64,000 bases of DNA from Septoria linicola (Eukaryota; Ascomycota; Dothideomycetes; Mycosphaerellales; Mycosphaerellaceae). The stretch is from contig CP099427.1 in assembly GCA_024114885.1 (NCBI GenBank), positions 434,001-498,000 of the forward strand, read 5' to 3'. The notes beneath the pieces are model-generated. The model had not been told where the DNA came from. It worked only from the letters and a program-made list of their open reading frames with translations, and searched no databases. Positions 42,421 to 52,603 of the stretch are shown piece by piece. Numbering within the stretch: the stretch's first letter is position 1; every line of letters begins with the position of its first letter. The position numbers were made by a program, and so were the translations under genes.

Positions 42421-43383
42421 ATGGAGAAAGGCAAATACAGTGACAGCCCAGAGTGGGCCGATATCACACCTCTTCCCGTTGACGAAGGCGGTCCAAACCC
42501 TCTTGCCGCCATCGCCTATCCGGAAGAATATGGCGAGCTCATGTCTTATCTACGAGCCATCATGGCCAAATGCGAATACAGCGAACGAGTCCTCGAACTC
42601 ACAGAAGACCTCATCGACATGAACCCCGCCCACTATACCGTCTGGCTATACCGCGCCAAAACCCTGTTTGAACTCAACTACGACCTCAAGAAAGAACTCC
42701 TCTGGCTGAACGAGACCGCTCTGCAGTACCAAAAGAACTACCAGATCTGGCACCATCGCAACCTGATTGTCGACAAGCTAGACAGCGTCGAAGGCGAGCA
42801 AGAGTTTGTTGAGAAAATGTTCGAAGCAGACGGAAAGAACTACCACGTGTGGAGCTACAGACAATGGCTCGTGAAGCGCTTCAATCTGTGGGAGGGACAA
42901 GGCGAGCTGGAGTTCACAGATCGTATGCTGGCAAAGGATATTCGGAACAATAGCGCGTGGAACCACAGATGGTACATTATCAATGGGCGCGAAGCAGAAG
43001 GTGTGCCAGGAATCACGGATGAGAAGATTCGCGAGCGGGAGATCAAGTTCGCGCAAGAGGCTATTGCCAAAGCACCGCAGAATCAAAGCCCGTGGAACTA
43101 CCTTCGCGGCATTGTGAGGAAGAGTGGCATGAAGCTGAAGAGCCTGAAGCCTTTCGCGGAAGAGTACGCGGACTTGAGTAAGCCAGAAGGTGTGAGGTCT
43201 AGTCATGCATTGGATCTGCTTGCAGATGTGCTGGCTGAAGAGGAAGATGGCAAGCAAAAGGCGGGCGAGGCTTTGGATCTGCTGGCAATCAGATACGATC
43301 CCATCAGGAAGAACTATTGGGAGTACAGGAAGAGTCTGCTTGGACTGCCTGGCACCTCGGCGGCGAGCGCTATTATTGTGTAG
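42421..43383 (+). CDS. RAM2: Protein farnesyltransferase / geranylgeranyltransferase I alpha subunit
   Basis: Single exon, 320 aa. Prenyltransferase alpha (PPTA) repeats are clear: NPAHYTVWLYRAKTLFEL, NYQIWHHRNLIVDKL, NYHVWSYRQWLVKRF, NNSAWNHRWYIING and NQSPWNYLRGIVRK, each with the W-x-x-R/H core. The opening WADITPLPVDEGGPNPLAAIAY is typical of RAM2. With beta subunits Ram1 or Cdc43 it attaches farnesyl or geranylgeranyl to CaaX proteins such as Ras, Rho and a-type pheromones. Start ATG at 42421 (ACACCATGG). Next gene but one is the alpha-type pheromone precursor, which is not prenylated, so the closeness is probably coincidence. Confidence 0.95.
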   Translation: MEKGKYSDSPEWADITPLPVDEGGPNPLAAIAYPEEYGELMSYLRAIMAKCEYSERVLELTEDLIDMNPAHYTVWLYRAKTLFELNYDLKKELLWLNETALQYQKNYQIWHHRNLIVDKLDSVEGEQEFVEKMFEADGKNYHVWSYRQWLVKRFNLWEGQGELEFTDRMLAKDIRNNSAWNHRWYIINGREAEGVPGITDEKIREREIKFAQEAIAKAPQNQSPWNYLRGIVRKSGMKLKSLKPFAEEYADLSKPEGVRSSHALDLLADVLAEEEDGKQKAGEALDLLAIRYDPIRKNYWEYRKSLLGLPGTSAASAIIV

Positions 43384-44196
43384 TGCTGAGGCGCAAGTGA
43401 GTGCATCACCACCATTGGAGTATCGGAGGAAGGCGCAATGAGGAAGATACCCACGTTTTCGGATTACGTTGAAATGGAAGCAGCTTTTATTGCAGTTTTG
43501 GTCCGTTGCTGTCGCTTCGCATACCCTTGACCCAGTGAGTTGCTCTTGTTCGATTCTCGCCCTTGCCACGCGTCACTGCTCTGCAGGCGCCTGTTTGTTC
43601 ACGACGTTCCCTCTCTATCTATCTTTCGAATCCAACATCAACGTCAGAAACAGAACAGCGCAGCTCAGCATCACCAGATCAGCACAAAAGCTATCGACAA
43701 GCGTCATTGTTCAAGCTCAACTACCGCACTCCGAAATCAATATCAGCTACAGAATCCGCGCGCCCAGAATCAACATGGCATACCCAGGCTGCACGCGCCA
43801 TGGGGACAAGGATGCTTCCATCGCTCCACCAGAGCACGAAGCCAACCACAAGGACGTAAGGCACGTGAGAGCAATATGGAGAGGGAGAGACACCACACTC
43901 GTGAGATTGGGAGACAGGGAGACGATTCGGAAGCAATACTCTTTTGTTGATACACAATCAAGCTGGCTATCATCCGCTGTACAGTAAATACAATATTTTT
44001 TTCAGCCTGGCTCGAAAAATGAGCCGACTCGCGCAAGAGTCTGCGCATAAGAATGAAGTTCATGAATCGCAAGATCCAGTCCCAAGAAGTACAATGAAAC
44101 CCTCGCAAGAGATGCCAAAGGTCAATCAGCTCACATCCAAGAGCTGACCATGTTGTTTTTGTCGTTCATGAAGATGACACGGCGAGATTGATAAAC
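43384..44196. other. Intergenic with a possible very small gene around 43774
   Basis: 813 bp between convergent genes. An ATG at 43774 (AACATGGC) opens 70 codons to 43987; alternatively a donor GTAAGG near 43855 could splice to an acceptor TTTTTTTCAG near 44005. A long pyrimidine/CA-rich leader precedes it. No domain or signal peptide is visible, so I do not call a gene. Confidence 0.25.
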
Positions 44197-45231
44197 CTAC
44201 TCGTCCTCAACAACGACGTCGTCCTCAATGGCGGCATCAAGGGCAGCCTCGATCTCGTTGAGCTCGTCGTCGTAGGTGTCGTCCTCAACCTCAGTCTCCT
44301 CAGTGTCACGCTTGATCTGCTTGAATGCATCACGGGCAGCGATGATGGCATCGTATGCTTCGACGGCATCGTCCTCAGCCTCGTCACCTTCAGGGAGAGC
44401 CTCACGCTTGGCCATCTTGCAGCTGGAGCCCTTGACACCGCAGAATCCGAACTTGGGGCGGAGAACTCTCAGCTTCTTCTTTGGGTCAGCCTCAGCCTCA
44501 CGGGCCTCGAGCTCACCGACGCTGCGCTCGAGGATCTCACCAACATCCTGGAGGGAGCGGCGAGCCTTGTGGCAGGAAGAGCCCTTGACACCGCAGAAGC
44601 CGAACTTGGGCTTGAGGGTCTTGAGAGGAGCTGGAGCGCCGACTGGGCTTGGGGCAGCCTCAGCGAATGCCTCGGCGATGGCCTCAGCGGAGCGCTTCAT
44701 GCGGTGGCACGAAGAGCCCTTGACACCACAGAAACCGAACTTTGGGCGGAGGGTCTTGCGCGGCTCTGCCTCAGCGACTGGGTTGGCCTCAGCGCTGCGC
44801 TTGCAGGAGGAGCCCTTCACGCCGCAGAAACCGAACTTTGGGCGCAGAGTTTTGCGTGGCTCGGCCTCAGCGACTGGGTTGGCCTCAGCGCTGCGCTTGC
44901 AGGAGGAGCCCTTCACGCCGCAGAAACCGAACTTTGGGCGCAGAGTTTTGCGTGGCTCGGCCTCAGCGACTGGGTTGGCCTCAGCGCTGCGCTTGCAGCT
45001 GGAGCCCTTGACACCGCAGAAGCCAAATTTTGGCTTGAGGGTCTTGAGGGGCTCAGCCTCAGCGACTGGGTTTGGGACGGCCTCACGCTTGCAGCTGGAG
45101 CCCTTGACACCACAGAAGCCGAATTTTGGCTTGAGGGTCTTCAGAGGCTGAGCTTCGGCGACCGGGTCAGCGACAGCAATGGCGCTGACGGCACCTGCAA
45201 GGAGCAGGATGCTGGAGATTGCGCCCTTCAT
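44197..45231 (-). CDS. Alpha-factor-type mating pheromone precursor with seven repeats
   Basis: 344 aa without intron, ATG at 45231. Residues 1-18 are a signal peptide. Seven repeats follow, each with the core PKFGFCGVKGSSC (first at residues 35-47). Most cores are followed by a Kex2 site (KR or RR, sometimes after a short HRM, HKA or KMA) and preceded by alternating x-Ala/Pro dipeptides (AEAEP, VAEAQP) of the kind trimmed by Ste13-type dipeptidyl peptidase. The core C-x3-G-x2-C matches the layout of filamentous ascomycete alpha pheromones (C-x3-G-Q-P-C), with SS replacing QP. Five repeats are spaced 96 bp apart. The last 80 residues are very acidic and repeat-free. The product would be secreted as short cyclic peptides recognised by a Ste2-type receptor. 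Confidence 0.85.
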   Translation of the reverse strand: MKGAISSILLLAGAVSAIAVADPVAEAQPLKTLKPKFGFCGVKGSSCKREAVPNPVAEAEPLKTLKPKFGFCGVKGSSCKRSAEANPVAEAEPRKTLRPKFGFCGVKGSSCKRSAEANPVAEAEPRKTLRPKFGFCGVKGSSCKRSAEANPVAEAEPRKTLRPKFGFCGVKGSSCHRMKRSAEAIAEAFAEAAPSPVGAPAPLKTLKPKFGFCGVKGSSCHKARRSLQDVGEILERSVGELEAREAEADPKKKLRVLRPKFGFCGVKGSSCKMAKREALPEGDEAEDDAVEAYDAIIAARDAFKQIKRDTEETEVEDDTYDDELNEIEAALDAAIEDDVVVEDE

Positions 45232-46608
45232 GCTGATTGATGTTTTTCCTGTTGTATGTTGTGAATGATGATATGATTCGAAATTGTTGCTAGTCTTATG
45301 GTGAGACCGTAGTATTCGAAGTCGGATCGGGTAAAGAATGACTTGTGGGTGGGTAGAGAAGGAAGACGCAACCAGCGGCTTGGATGGCGAAGATATAGTC
45401 GAGTGTCGTGGGCATCGAGGCGTTGTGGTTCTGTAAAGGTATGTCAATAGCACACTGCTACAAAGGAAGATGTACATGAGCATGGCCAGTCGAGCCGTGG
45501 CTCCGTCCACCATCGGCGTGTGGGAAAGAAAGAAAATGCAGTGTCAATAAGAACTTGTCAATAGGTAACTTGTCAATAAGCAGGCGAGGAGAATGGACAG
45601 CGAAGCTGTGGTGGCGAAGGTCTAGGCATAGCTTGCTCTCGCGCTAGCATTGTCGATGTATAGCCGATTTCAGGATGGCAGCTTCGGTATATGTGTACCG
45701 TGAGCTACTTTGCTTCAGTCCAGAATAGATGAATCTCGACCGGTGCGTGGCCGTCTGAGTTCAGTGGTCTGATTTGCACTTCTCAATTGAGACAGCAATA
45801 AGCCATCTGCTCGGAAATTGACCTCGCCCTCAAGGTGATCCAGCGACTCCAATCAATGAACTGCGTTGTTAGTAGACACAATGATTCCAGGCTGGTGGCT
45901 GCCGACACATGGGCAGAATCAGGAGGTGAAGTCCGAATGTGGGTGTCAATAGAGCTTTGGACCCACGAATGAACAAGCTGGGGAAATTCTTCTTTGCGGC
46001 TCGTCGAAGTGTTCACGATTGCCTTCCGCACGCATGGCCGCAGGGATGTCGCTTGGAGTGATCTCAGGCGCCAGGAGTCGACTGTGACTTGCAGGGATCG
46101 AATTGGAGTTCTTGGCGTGGTTGGTGAAGTACTGTAGAACAGATCACTTGGTTGACATGGCACAGCAGTGGCCGCCATATTTCTGTATGGGCGCATCTCA
46201 TGAGGTAGCCACTTTTCAGCGCCTCGATATCCCAGACTCTGCCCGAAGCATTTATTTCATCTTCTGCTCTGAGATGTGGTTGCTGTGCGTGCTCATTGAG
46301 ACCAGCTGGCGAAGCTCAGTTGCGCTCTCATTTCTGAGAACTTTCAGACCTTCGCCGCGTGCTTCGTCAATTCAGTCCGATTGTGAAGATGCGATGTCAA
46401 GTCAAAGACAGGCGAATGTTGTGTCGAGAAGTGAAAGGCTTGGAGGGTGGGACGATACGGAGGCAGGCGCGGCGCGCTGATCCGAGTTCGGGAAAGAGCA
46501 ACGGCTTGTGATGGAAGTCAAACCGCGAAAGCTTTCTTGCAGCCAGCAGCAGCGCATCCTCAGCAGAGCACCGCCCTCCACTCCCCACTCCCCTCGACAT
46601 CCGCAATC
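45232..46608. other. Long divergent spacer between pheromone precursor and IDH1
   Basis: 1.38 kb. It must hold the pheromone promoter (leader rich in CA, ending at 45231) and the IDH1 promoter. A 137-codon frame on the minus strand (45783-46196) begins with ATG but lacks any recognisable feature, and a CTTGTCAATA repeat occurs at about 45552-45580. No other gene seen. Confidence 0.35.
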
Positions 46609-47945
46609 ATGTTCTCCAGACAGGCCGTCCAGGTGAGAAGCTCGTCGATAATCGTGTACCATGCGAGCACACGACTGACCATTTCCCTCTGTCAGGCCCT
46701 CCGCAGCAATGCGCTCGCCGCACAATCCCCGTCTCTCGCCGCACGATGTACGCGGTCTATGCACATAGCACCCACACGGACAGCGACAGAGACTAACGCC
46801 ATGGCACAGCATACGCGACGGTATCAACGGACATCTTCAAGCCCACCAAGTTTGGCGGCAAATACACCGTGACCTTGATTCCAGGTATGCGCCGACAAAA
46901 AGCAATGGGCAAGATCTGATAACGTTGAAATGTGGAGCTAAGCGGTGCAACAATAGGTGACGGTGTTGGTGCTGAAGTGTCCGAGTCGGTCAAGACCATC
47001 TTCAAGGCCGACAATGTGCCTGTCGAGTGGGAGCAGGTTGATGTGTCGGGTATGGAGACTGGCGGCAAGCACTCTGAGGAGCTCTTCCGTGAATCCATCT
47101 CCTCGCTCAAGCGCAACAAGCTGGGACTGAAGGGTATCCTCCACACGCCAGTGACCCGATCTGGCCACCAGTCTTTCAATGTCGCTCTCCGACAAGAGCT
47201 TGATATCTACGCTTCGATCGTTCTGATCAAGAACATTCCTGGCTACGAGACACGACACAAGAACGTCGATCTGTGCATCATCCGTGAGAACACCGAGGGA
47301 GAGTACTCTGGTCTCGAGCACCAGTCGGTCCCAGGTGTCGTGGAGTCGCTCAAGATCATCACCCGCGCCAAGTCGGAGCGTATCGCCAAGTTCGCTTTCT
47401 CCTTCGCGCTCGCCAACAACCGCCGCAAGGTTACTTGCATCCACAAGGCCAACATCATGAAGCTTGCTGATGGTCTGTTCCGCAACACTGTCCGCAAGGT
47501 CGGTGAGGAGTACCCAACTATCGAGACGAACGACATGATTGTCGACAACGCCTCTATGCAATGTGTCTCCAGGCCACAGCAATTCGACGTTATGGTCATG
47601 CCTAACCTGTACGGAGGTATTCTCTCCAACATTGGTGCCGGCTTGGTCGGAGGTCCAGGTATCGTGCCAGGTTGCAACATGGGACGCGAAGTTGCCGTCT
47701 TTGAGCCAGGTTGCCGTCACGTTGGTCTCGATATCAAGGGCAAGGACCAGGCCAACCCAACTGCTTTGATCCTGTCTGGAAGCATGATGCTGCGACACTT
47801 GGGTCTTGACGACCACGCCAACAGAATCTCCAAGGCTGTCTACGATGTGATCGCCGAGGGCAAGACGCGAACGCGCGACATGGGTGGTGAGGCTACCACC
47901 CACCAGTTCACGCGGGCTATTTTGGACCACATGGAGGCACAATAG
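46609..47945 (+). CDS. IDH1: NAD-dependent isocitrate dehydrogenase subunit 1, mitochondrial
   Basis: Four exons (46609-46632, 46696-46747, 46810-46884, 46957-47945) with introns of 63, 62 and 72 nt give 379 aa. The N-terminus (MFSRQAVQALRSNALAAQ ... ARSYATVSTD) is a mitochondrial targeting peptide assembled only by splicing; the second intron has a perfect GACTAAC branch point. Family motifs follow: TLIPGDGVGAEV, IIRENTEGEYSGLEHQSVPGVVESLK, VTCIHKANIMK, IVDNASMQ, and MPNLYGGILSNIGAGLVGGPG. The pattern NASMQ and GREVAVFEPGCRHVG favours the regulatory IDH1 subunit over IDH2. In the matrix the IDH1/IDH2 octamer converts isocitrate to 2-oxoglutarate in the citric acid cycle, activated by AMP. 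Confidence 0.93.
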
Positions 47946-48117
47946 ACGAGCATGACAACGATTGACTTGGGGTAGAGGAACAGCACTGCATGGCGTAGTA
48001 ACTAGCATCTTTTGATTTTAGTGTCTTGATACCTATGCGCAGACAATGTACATGGGAGAACAGGTGTGGTGCTCTTCATTCTTTCTGTTTCTCGTACAGA
48101 GTGATGCCTGCCAACAA

Positions 48118-48950
48118 CTACAGCATGCTCCTGTACCTCCCATTCTCACCCTTCACCTCTACACCAAGATGCTCCAGCACCTGTCCCACATGATCCACGC
48201 CCCAAAAGCTCTGCTTATCCCCCGCCTCATTCGTAGCCACAAACCACGGCAGTCCAAAACACCCATCATCAAACGCCGCATCACTATTCTCCCTCAACAC
48301 CTTCTTCGCAACATCCCCCTTCACCCCGTCCAAAATCTCCTTGACCTCCTCCTCACTAAACCCGCCCTCCTTCAACGCCTTGCCAATGTTCTTCACATCA
48401 TTAATCGGCGTCAAACCTTTTTGCCAAAACGCGGTATACAGCGCATCCAACGCTTTAATTAATTCCGTCTGCGATTTTGTCGCGTAGATGTGGCACAGAG
48501 CACGCTGAGTGTTTGTGGTTGCTTGGGGGAAAGGTTGCGGGACGGTGTCGACGATGGGGATGCGCAGGGTTTTGGCTGTGCGCGTGCGCTCGAGATTGAT
48601 CCAGTCTTTTTTGTTGGTGATGCTGATGGGGGTTACGTTGCCGGTTTTTGCATGACGCCGCCGAGGAGGATGGGGATGTAGGTGATTTGGATGTTGGAGT
48701 GGGTGAAGACGGGGGAGTTCTAGGAGAATTCATGGTTAGTTTGCCGTTGCTGCAGATTTTGGGTAGGCATTGGCGCATCACAATCAGCCACAGCTGTCGG
48801 AGTGCATGAATCCATGTTTACTGAACATTTCATGCATGCCGAAGCACGCAAGAGCTTGCGACTTACCCTTGTCAGCCAGTAGGCCATGTATGCAAAGGGA
48901 CTGATGACGTCCACATATAAAGTGAGCTTCTTTCCTGATTGTTGCGACAT
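48118..48950 (-). pseudogene. GST-kappa / DsbA-like isomerase gene with a 1-nt frameshift
   Basis: Exon 1 (48950-48867) encodes MSQQSGKKLTLYVDVISPFAYMAYWLTR, the thioredoxin-like start of kappa glutathione S-transferases with the S-P-F-A-Y site. An intron of 147 nt leads to exon 2 at 48719 (NSPVFTHSNIQITYIPILLGG). At a run of five A on the coding strand (48645-48649) the frame is lost: with a sixth A it would continue as TGNVTPISITNKKDW and run to 48118 (DDGCFGLPWFV, SFWGVDHVGQVLEHLG), 228 aa in total, the normal length. So either a one-base deletion inactivates the gene or there is a sequencing error in the homopolymer. The family acts in glutathione conjugation or peroxide detoxification in mitochondria or peroxisomes. 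Confidence 0.7.
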
Positions 48951-49196
48951 TGTGTTTCTTTCTGTTCTGCTTGTAGATGCTGGCCAGAGTGTTTGTCGTT
49001 CTGCGTCTGCAAAGTGTATAGCTCGCATTCGAGGCATTCTGTGCCATGACGTGTGAAGACGAGCTGTGCCGAGGTCAAGTGTCTGGCCAAACGCGTAGCT
49101 TTGTACACACTACACGACCTGTGTTTGCACATTCTGAAGAGGTTCGCGGGACAAAGTCGTTGCCCAGTGAGGTGTCATTATTGCAACCAGCTGGAA

Positions 49197-50831
49197 TCAA
49201 GCCTTTGCCTTGCTCTTTACTTTCCGGCGCTCCCATACCATGACATAGCTCTCTTTCGTGGCCAGAAGATCGGCATTTACCTTCTCGACAGGGAAGTCGT
49301 CTTGCATTTCCCACCATTGATTACTGTCGCCGCCCTCTTTCACCTGCGCCTTCCACACTTTGCGCTCAGCTTCTCCCTCGACCGAGTCGTCTCGCACCTT
49401 GACGCCCTCGTAGGTGATGTTGGCAACCAGATCATAGATGATCGGCTCTTCCATGGGATGCACTTTCGGGTCAGGCTCTACATAAGGGCTCATGTCGAGT
49501 GCTCTTGGGTTGAATGTGACAATCGTAGGGTTCCGTTGTGACTGCAAGAACTTATTGGGTTGGAAGCGCTTCACGTGCATGATCAGATAAGGCGGCAGTG
49601 GGTGCAACAGCCTATACCTCATGCGCGTGTTCATCCTCTCCTGTGCCACGATGCCGTTGTACTTTTGCAGCACTGTGGTAAGTGGTACCTGCGGGATGAT
49701 GTTCTTCTCAACGTCGTCCTGGAAAAGCGGTGCAGGCGGTAGATCGAGGGTAAGGATCATGAATCGTGATTGTTGTGATTTGATGGCTGTGTCTTCAAAA
49801 CGCAGTCGGTCGCCCGCATCAGCTCGTGCGGATATCTCCTGCGATTCCACACGAAGTGCGCCTTGGAAGATCTTCTGCACTATCGAGGACTTCGGCTTCG
49901 TTTTGCTTCCGCCCAGCGCCAGATGGAGATTGTTCAGAAACCAACTGAGAAAGTCAACAGGGTCCGCTTGTTCAGTGAGCGAGAATTTCTTTCCAGATTG
50001 CAGAGAAATGTTTTGGATCAGCTCGTGGGGTGAAACGTGCTTCTTGAAGGCCTTCGGGTTCCAGATTTTCCTGACCAGAACACTGAATCGCTTGACGAGC
50101 TCAGGCCGCGTGGAGAGGTCCTCGAGCATGAGAAAGTTGCGCAGAGGCGTCACATGCGACAGAGCCTGCACCACGACATTCAGATAATCATTCGCCTTGA
50201 TGTTGTTCAGTCCGACAAATCCTGGTATGTACTTCCTTCCCAGCAGATCCCACTGCGGCTTGGGCTCTTTGTCCATGGCCTTGACTTCCTCCGCCGTGAA
50301 GCGAGGGTCAACCACGAACTTTATGTCGTCCAAACTCTTATTCTGAACTTCATACCCTTCGGGCAGCACATAGACTTTTTTCGTTTCCATATTGATATAG
50401 ACATGATGTCCATCCTCGAGCGCATGAAAGTATGCTGGCGTCTTCGCTCCCCTGCCTGTGAAGTACTTGCCACATACCAAGCAGGCGTACACATTGATAT
50501 TTGACAGCGTTATCGAGCATAACTTTTCGAAGTCGAAGTCGAGCCTGGATCGTGCGATTGTGTCGAGATACAGATCTGAGTATCCTTCCGTAGGAGCTTT
50601 TTGTCGCGTTGACGTGACGCGATCCTCCTCATCTTCTTCTTCCAGCTCATCGACGTCGATCTCCGCATTCGTGTCTTTCCCATTTGCGTGTCCGTTGCTT
50701 TGCGTTGGTTCATCCAGCGGAGGTGGGGGAGGGAGGTCCTCGTCTGGAATGTCCTGCACGCGCGCCTTCTTGCTCGCAGGCGAGTCTGTCACCGTCCCTT
50801 CCAGAACCTCTTCTGCTGGTCGTTTCGCCAT
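49197..50831 (-). CDS. SAD1: Tri-snRNP assembly factor Sad1 / USP39 (inactive ubiquitin protease fold)
   Basis: Single exon, 544 aa. A Pro- and acid-rich N-terminus (DLPPPPPLDE, ELEEEDEEDR) precedes a ZnF-UBP domain (CLVCGKYFTGRG ... HALEDGHHVYIN, about 120-170) and a USP fold from about 215. The position of the USP catalytic Cys reads NNIKANDYLNV, so Cys is Asp, as in known Sad1/USP39 proteins, which are pseudoproteases. PYLIMHVKRF, YDLVANITYEG and SYVMVWERR mark the rest of the fold. It is needed for U4/U6.U5 tri-snRNP addition during pre-mRNA splicing in the nucleus. Divergent from the SDR gene. Confidence 0.93.
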   Translation of the reverse strand: MAKRPAEEVLEGTVTDSPASKKARVQDIPDEDLPPPPPLDEPTQSNGHANGKDTNAEIDVDELEEEDEEDRVTSTRQKAPTEGYSDLYLDTIARSRLDFDFEKLCSITLSNINVYACLVCGKYFTGRGAKTPAYFHALEDGHHVYINMETKKVYVLPEGYEVQNKSLDDIKFVVDPRFTAEEVKAMDKEPKPQWDLLGRKYIPGFVGLNNIKANDYLNVVVQALSHVTPLRNFLMLEDLSTRPELVKRFSVLVRKIWNPKAFKKHVSPHELIQNISLQSGKKFSLTEQADPVDFLSWFLNNLHLALGGSKTKPKSSIVQKIFQGALRVESQEISARADAGDRLRFEDTAIKSQQSRFMILTLDLPPAPLFQDDVEKNIIPQVPLTTVLQKYNGIVAQERMNTRMRYRLLHPLPPYLIMHVKRFQPNKFLQSQRNPTIVTFNPRALDMSPYVEPDPKVHPMEEPIIYDLVANITYEGVKVRDDSVEGEAERKVWKAQVKEGGDSNQWWEMQDDFPVEKVNADLLATKESYVMVWERRKVKSKAKA

Positions 50832-51109
50832 ATCGATGGACGAGTTCGATGTTCTTCTGACACAGGACAGAAGATCTCGAGCTTAGGTCTTGGCCTGCAT
50901 GCATGTGCTGCTGACTCGCGTACTCACGCGAAACTCTGTCGCGCAACACCTCACCTCCGATTGCCCGCCTTTGGACAGCTCCTAAAACTAAGCATAACCT
51001 TAGGACCGGCGGATGCGACGTCAGGCAGGATGGAGAGGAGTATAGCTAGCTCGGCCGTTCGTGCCACCAGCTCTGCCTTCGTGCAGCACGAAACTCCTGC
51101 GCCACCACC
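50832..51109. promoter_or_regulatory. Divergent promoter SAD1 / SDR gene
   Basis: 278 bp between outward start codons. Contains a CCTAAAACTAAGC stretch near 50981 and no clear TATA box. Confidence 0.35.
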
Positions 51110-51943
51110 ATGTCCATCATAGAGAAGACGAACCCGCTCAACTTGCAGTACAAGGTCTGCGTCGTGACCAACGCGAGCACTCCTCTGGGGGTGGTGGTCT
51201 GCAAGACACTGCTGAAGGCGAATGCTCTCGTTCTCGGCATAGACAAGAATGCTCGAGACCACTCACTGAATGCAGGACTGGGCACTCATTTCCAATTCGA
51301 AGAACGCGACCTGAGCGACCCGGAAGCTCCACTGGCTATCATCGAGGCATCTCGCGAGAAGTTTGAAAGCCTGGGAGGTAAATTCGATGCTCTTGTGAAT
51401 CTAGTAGGCGAAGACCAGTCAGACCTAGATGGCATCAAAGCCTTGACCAAGGCGATTGGTACCGTCATGAGAGAAGCTGGCCAGGGCTCGATCATCACGG
51501 TCCCAGGCACAGTCAAAGGGAACGAAGAAGTCAGAAGCAAGGCACTTGTGTGTTCACCATACGCGTCTGCTTCTACGACACTAACTTTTCCAGCTTGAAT
51601 TCACAAAAGATCTCACGCAGCAATACGAGAGCACTTCAATTAGGACTAATGTCATAGTGCCAGACCGTACGAACACTTCTCGAAACGTTGAAAATACACT
51701 GCTGACTACCGTGAAGCTACGACGCCAGCAAACCAGCAGTCTGCAAAAGCGTACGAGCAGGCGAAGGAGCACATGACTGCACTCATGAAAACGGAACATC
51801 CTGCAAAAGATGTACCTCCATCGAAGCAGACTCCGCCGAAGCTCTATCAAGTTGGCAATCTTACTTTGTTCTTGGCTGGAGGTATGGGCGAGCAGATTTC
51901 GGGCAAGATCGTGAGCCTTGATGGATCGTATCAAGGACTGTGA
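51110..51943 (+). CDS. Short-chain dehydrogenase/reductase-like protein with degenerate active site
   Basis: Three exons (51110-51547, 51594-51666, 51717-51943), introns 46 and 50 nt, give 245 aa, the classical SDR length. The Rossmann start (YKVCVVTNASTPLGVVVCKTLL) has T-N-x3-x-x-G in place of TGxxxGxG. GKFDALVNLVGED stands where NNAG is expected. The catalytic Ser strand reads GSIITVPG and the Tyr-x3-Lys helix reads NEEVRSKALLEF, so the Ser and Tyr are missing while Lys remains. The C-terminus LTLFLAGGMGEQISGKIVSLDGSYQ is typical SDR. It keeps the fold but is probably not an active oxidoreductase. The second splice is supported because it restores frame through QQSAKAYEQAKEH. Confidence 0.75.
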
Positions 51944-52291
51944 GAGGTGCTATTTCACCTCGTCTGCCACACGAGCTCATCTCTTTCGGCACATCCCAAA
52001 AATGCCAGTCGAGACAAGGCACGAAATTTCCATTGTTTGAAAGCTCTTTATAGCTATTTCGAGGCGCTTTGTCATACTCCAAAACAATGCCTTGTTCTGG
52101 CATACATTATGGCTCTCATCCGCTCACCAGAATACATCCCTCTCCAAGCCCCTTGGCCTACCGATATCACCACTCATCTCAGCTCATCAGAGTCCTAGCA
52201 CACCAAGTTCGCTGGTCGAACTACACATCTCCCCCGACCACACGAACAAGGCAGACCAGATCTCACCAACCAAGCAATTCCCATCACCAAG
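51944..52291. other. Intergenic, no feature seen
   Basis: 348 bp. The last 100 bp are CA/CT-rich like a leader for the small gene that follows. Confidence 0.35.
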
Positions 52292-52603
52292 ATGTTTGGC
52301 AGAAGATCTCACTCTCCTCGTTCTGCGTGGACTCCCTCGGACGCGTCTCTCAACAAAGAGGCTCTCTCAGAGGCAGTTGTGGATGTGGTGCTCAGGGCTT
52401 GGGATGATCACCGTGATAGCTGGGGCAACTCCGCTGATGCGTTGACCGACTGGCTGAATGCACGATGGACAAAGACTGGAGTGCAAGTCACTCCGGAAGC
52501 TGTATGCTTCACTTTGCGTGCGGCTGGTCGTGATGCAAGGATGGGAGTACCTGATTGCAAGGGTGGGAGGTTTTTGAGGGAGAGTGTGGAGTGGGTTTAT
52601 TGA
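52292..52603 (+). CDS. Hypothetical protein, 103 aa
   Basis: Single frame from ATG at 52292 (CCAAGATG) to TGA. The sequence is well mixed and amphipathic, with three Trp and acidic/basic helices (EALSEAVVDVVLRAWDDH, ALTDWLNARWTK, EAVCFTLRAAGRDARM), suggesting a small folded helical domain. No signal peptide and no family I recognise. A GTAAGT lies a few bases past the stop, so a longer spliced form or a 3' UTR intron is possible. Confidence 0.45.
   Translation: MFGRRSHSPRSAWTPSDASLNKEALSEAVVDVVLRAWDDHRDSWGNSADALTDWLNARWTKTGVQVTPEAVCFTLRAAGRDARMGVPDCKGGRFLRESVEWVY

Noticed and set aside
43774..43987. 70-codon frame as a possible small gene or a-type pheromone
   Set aside because: It ends without a CaaX motif under any splice form I could build, and has no other feature.
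44188..45240. Long open frames antisense to the pheromone precursor, with a repetitive Leu/Ala-rich protein
   Set aside because: They mirror the 96-bp coding repeats of the minus strand and have no start, signal peptide or splice support.
45783..46196. 137-codon minus-strand frame starting with ATG
   Set aside because: No domain, no signal peptide, and amino-acid composition as expected from random sequence.
46938..48008. 356-codon frame antisense to IDH1
   Set aside because: A shadow of the strongly codon-biased IDH1 gene; no domain.
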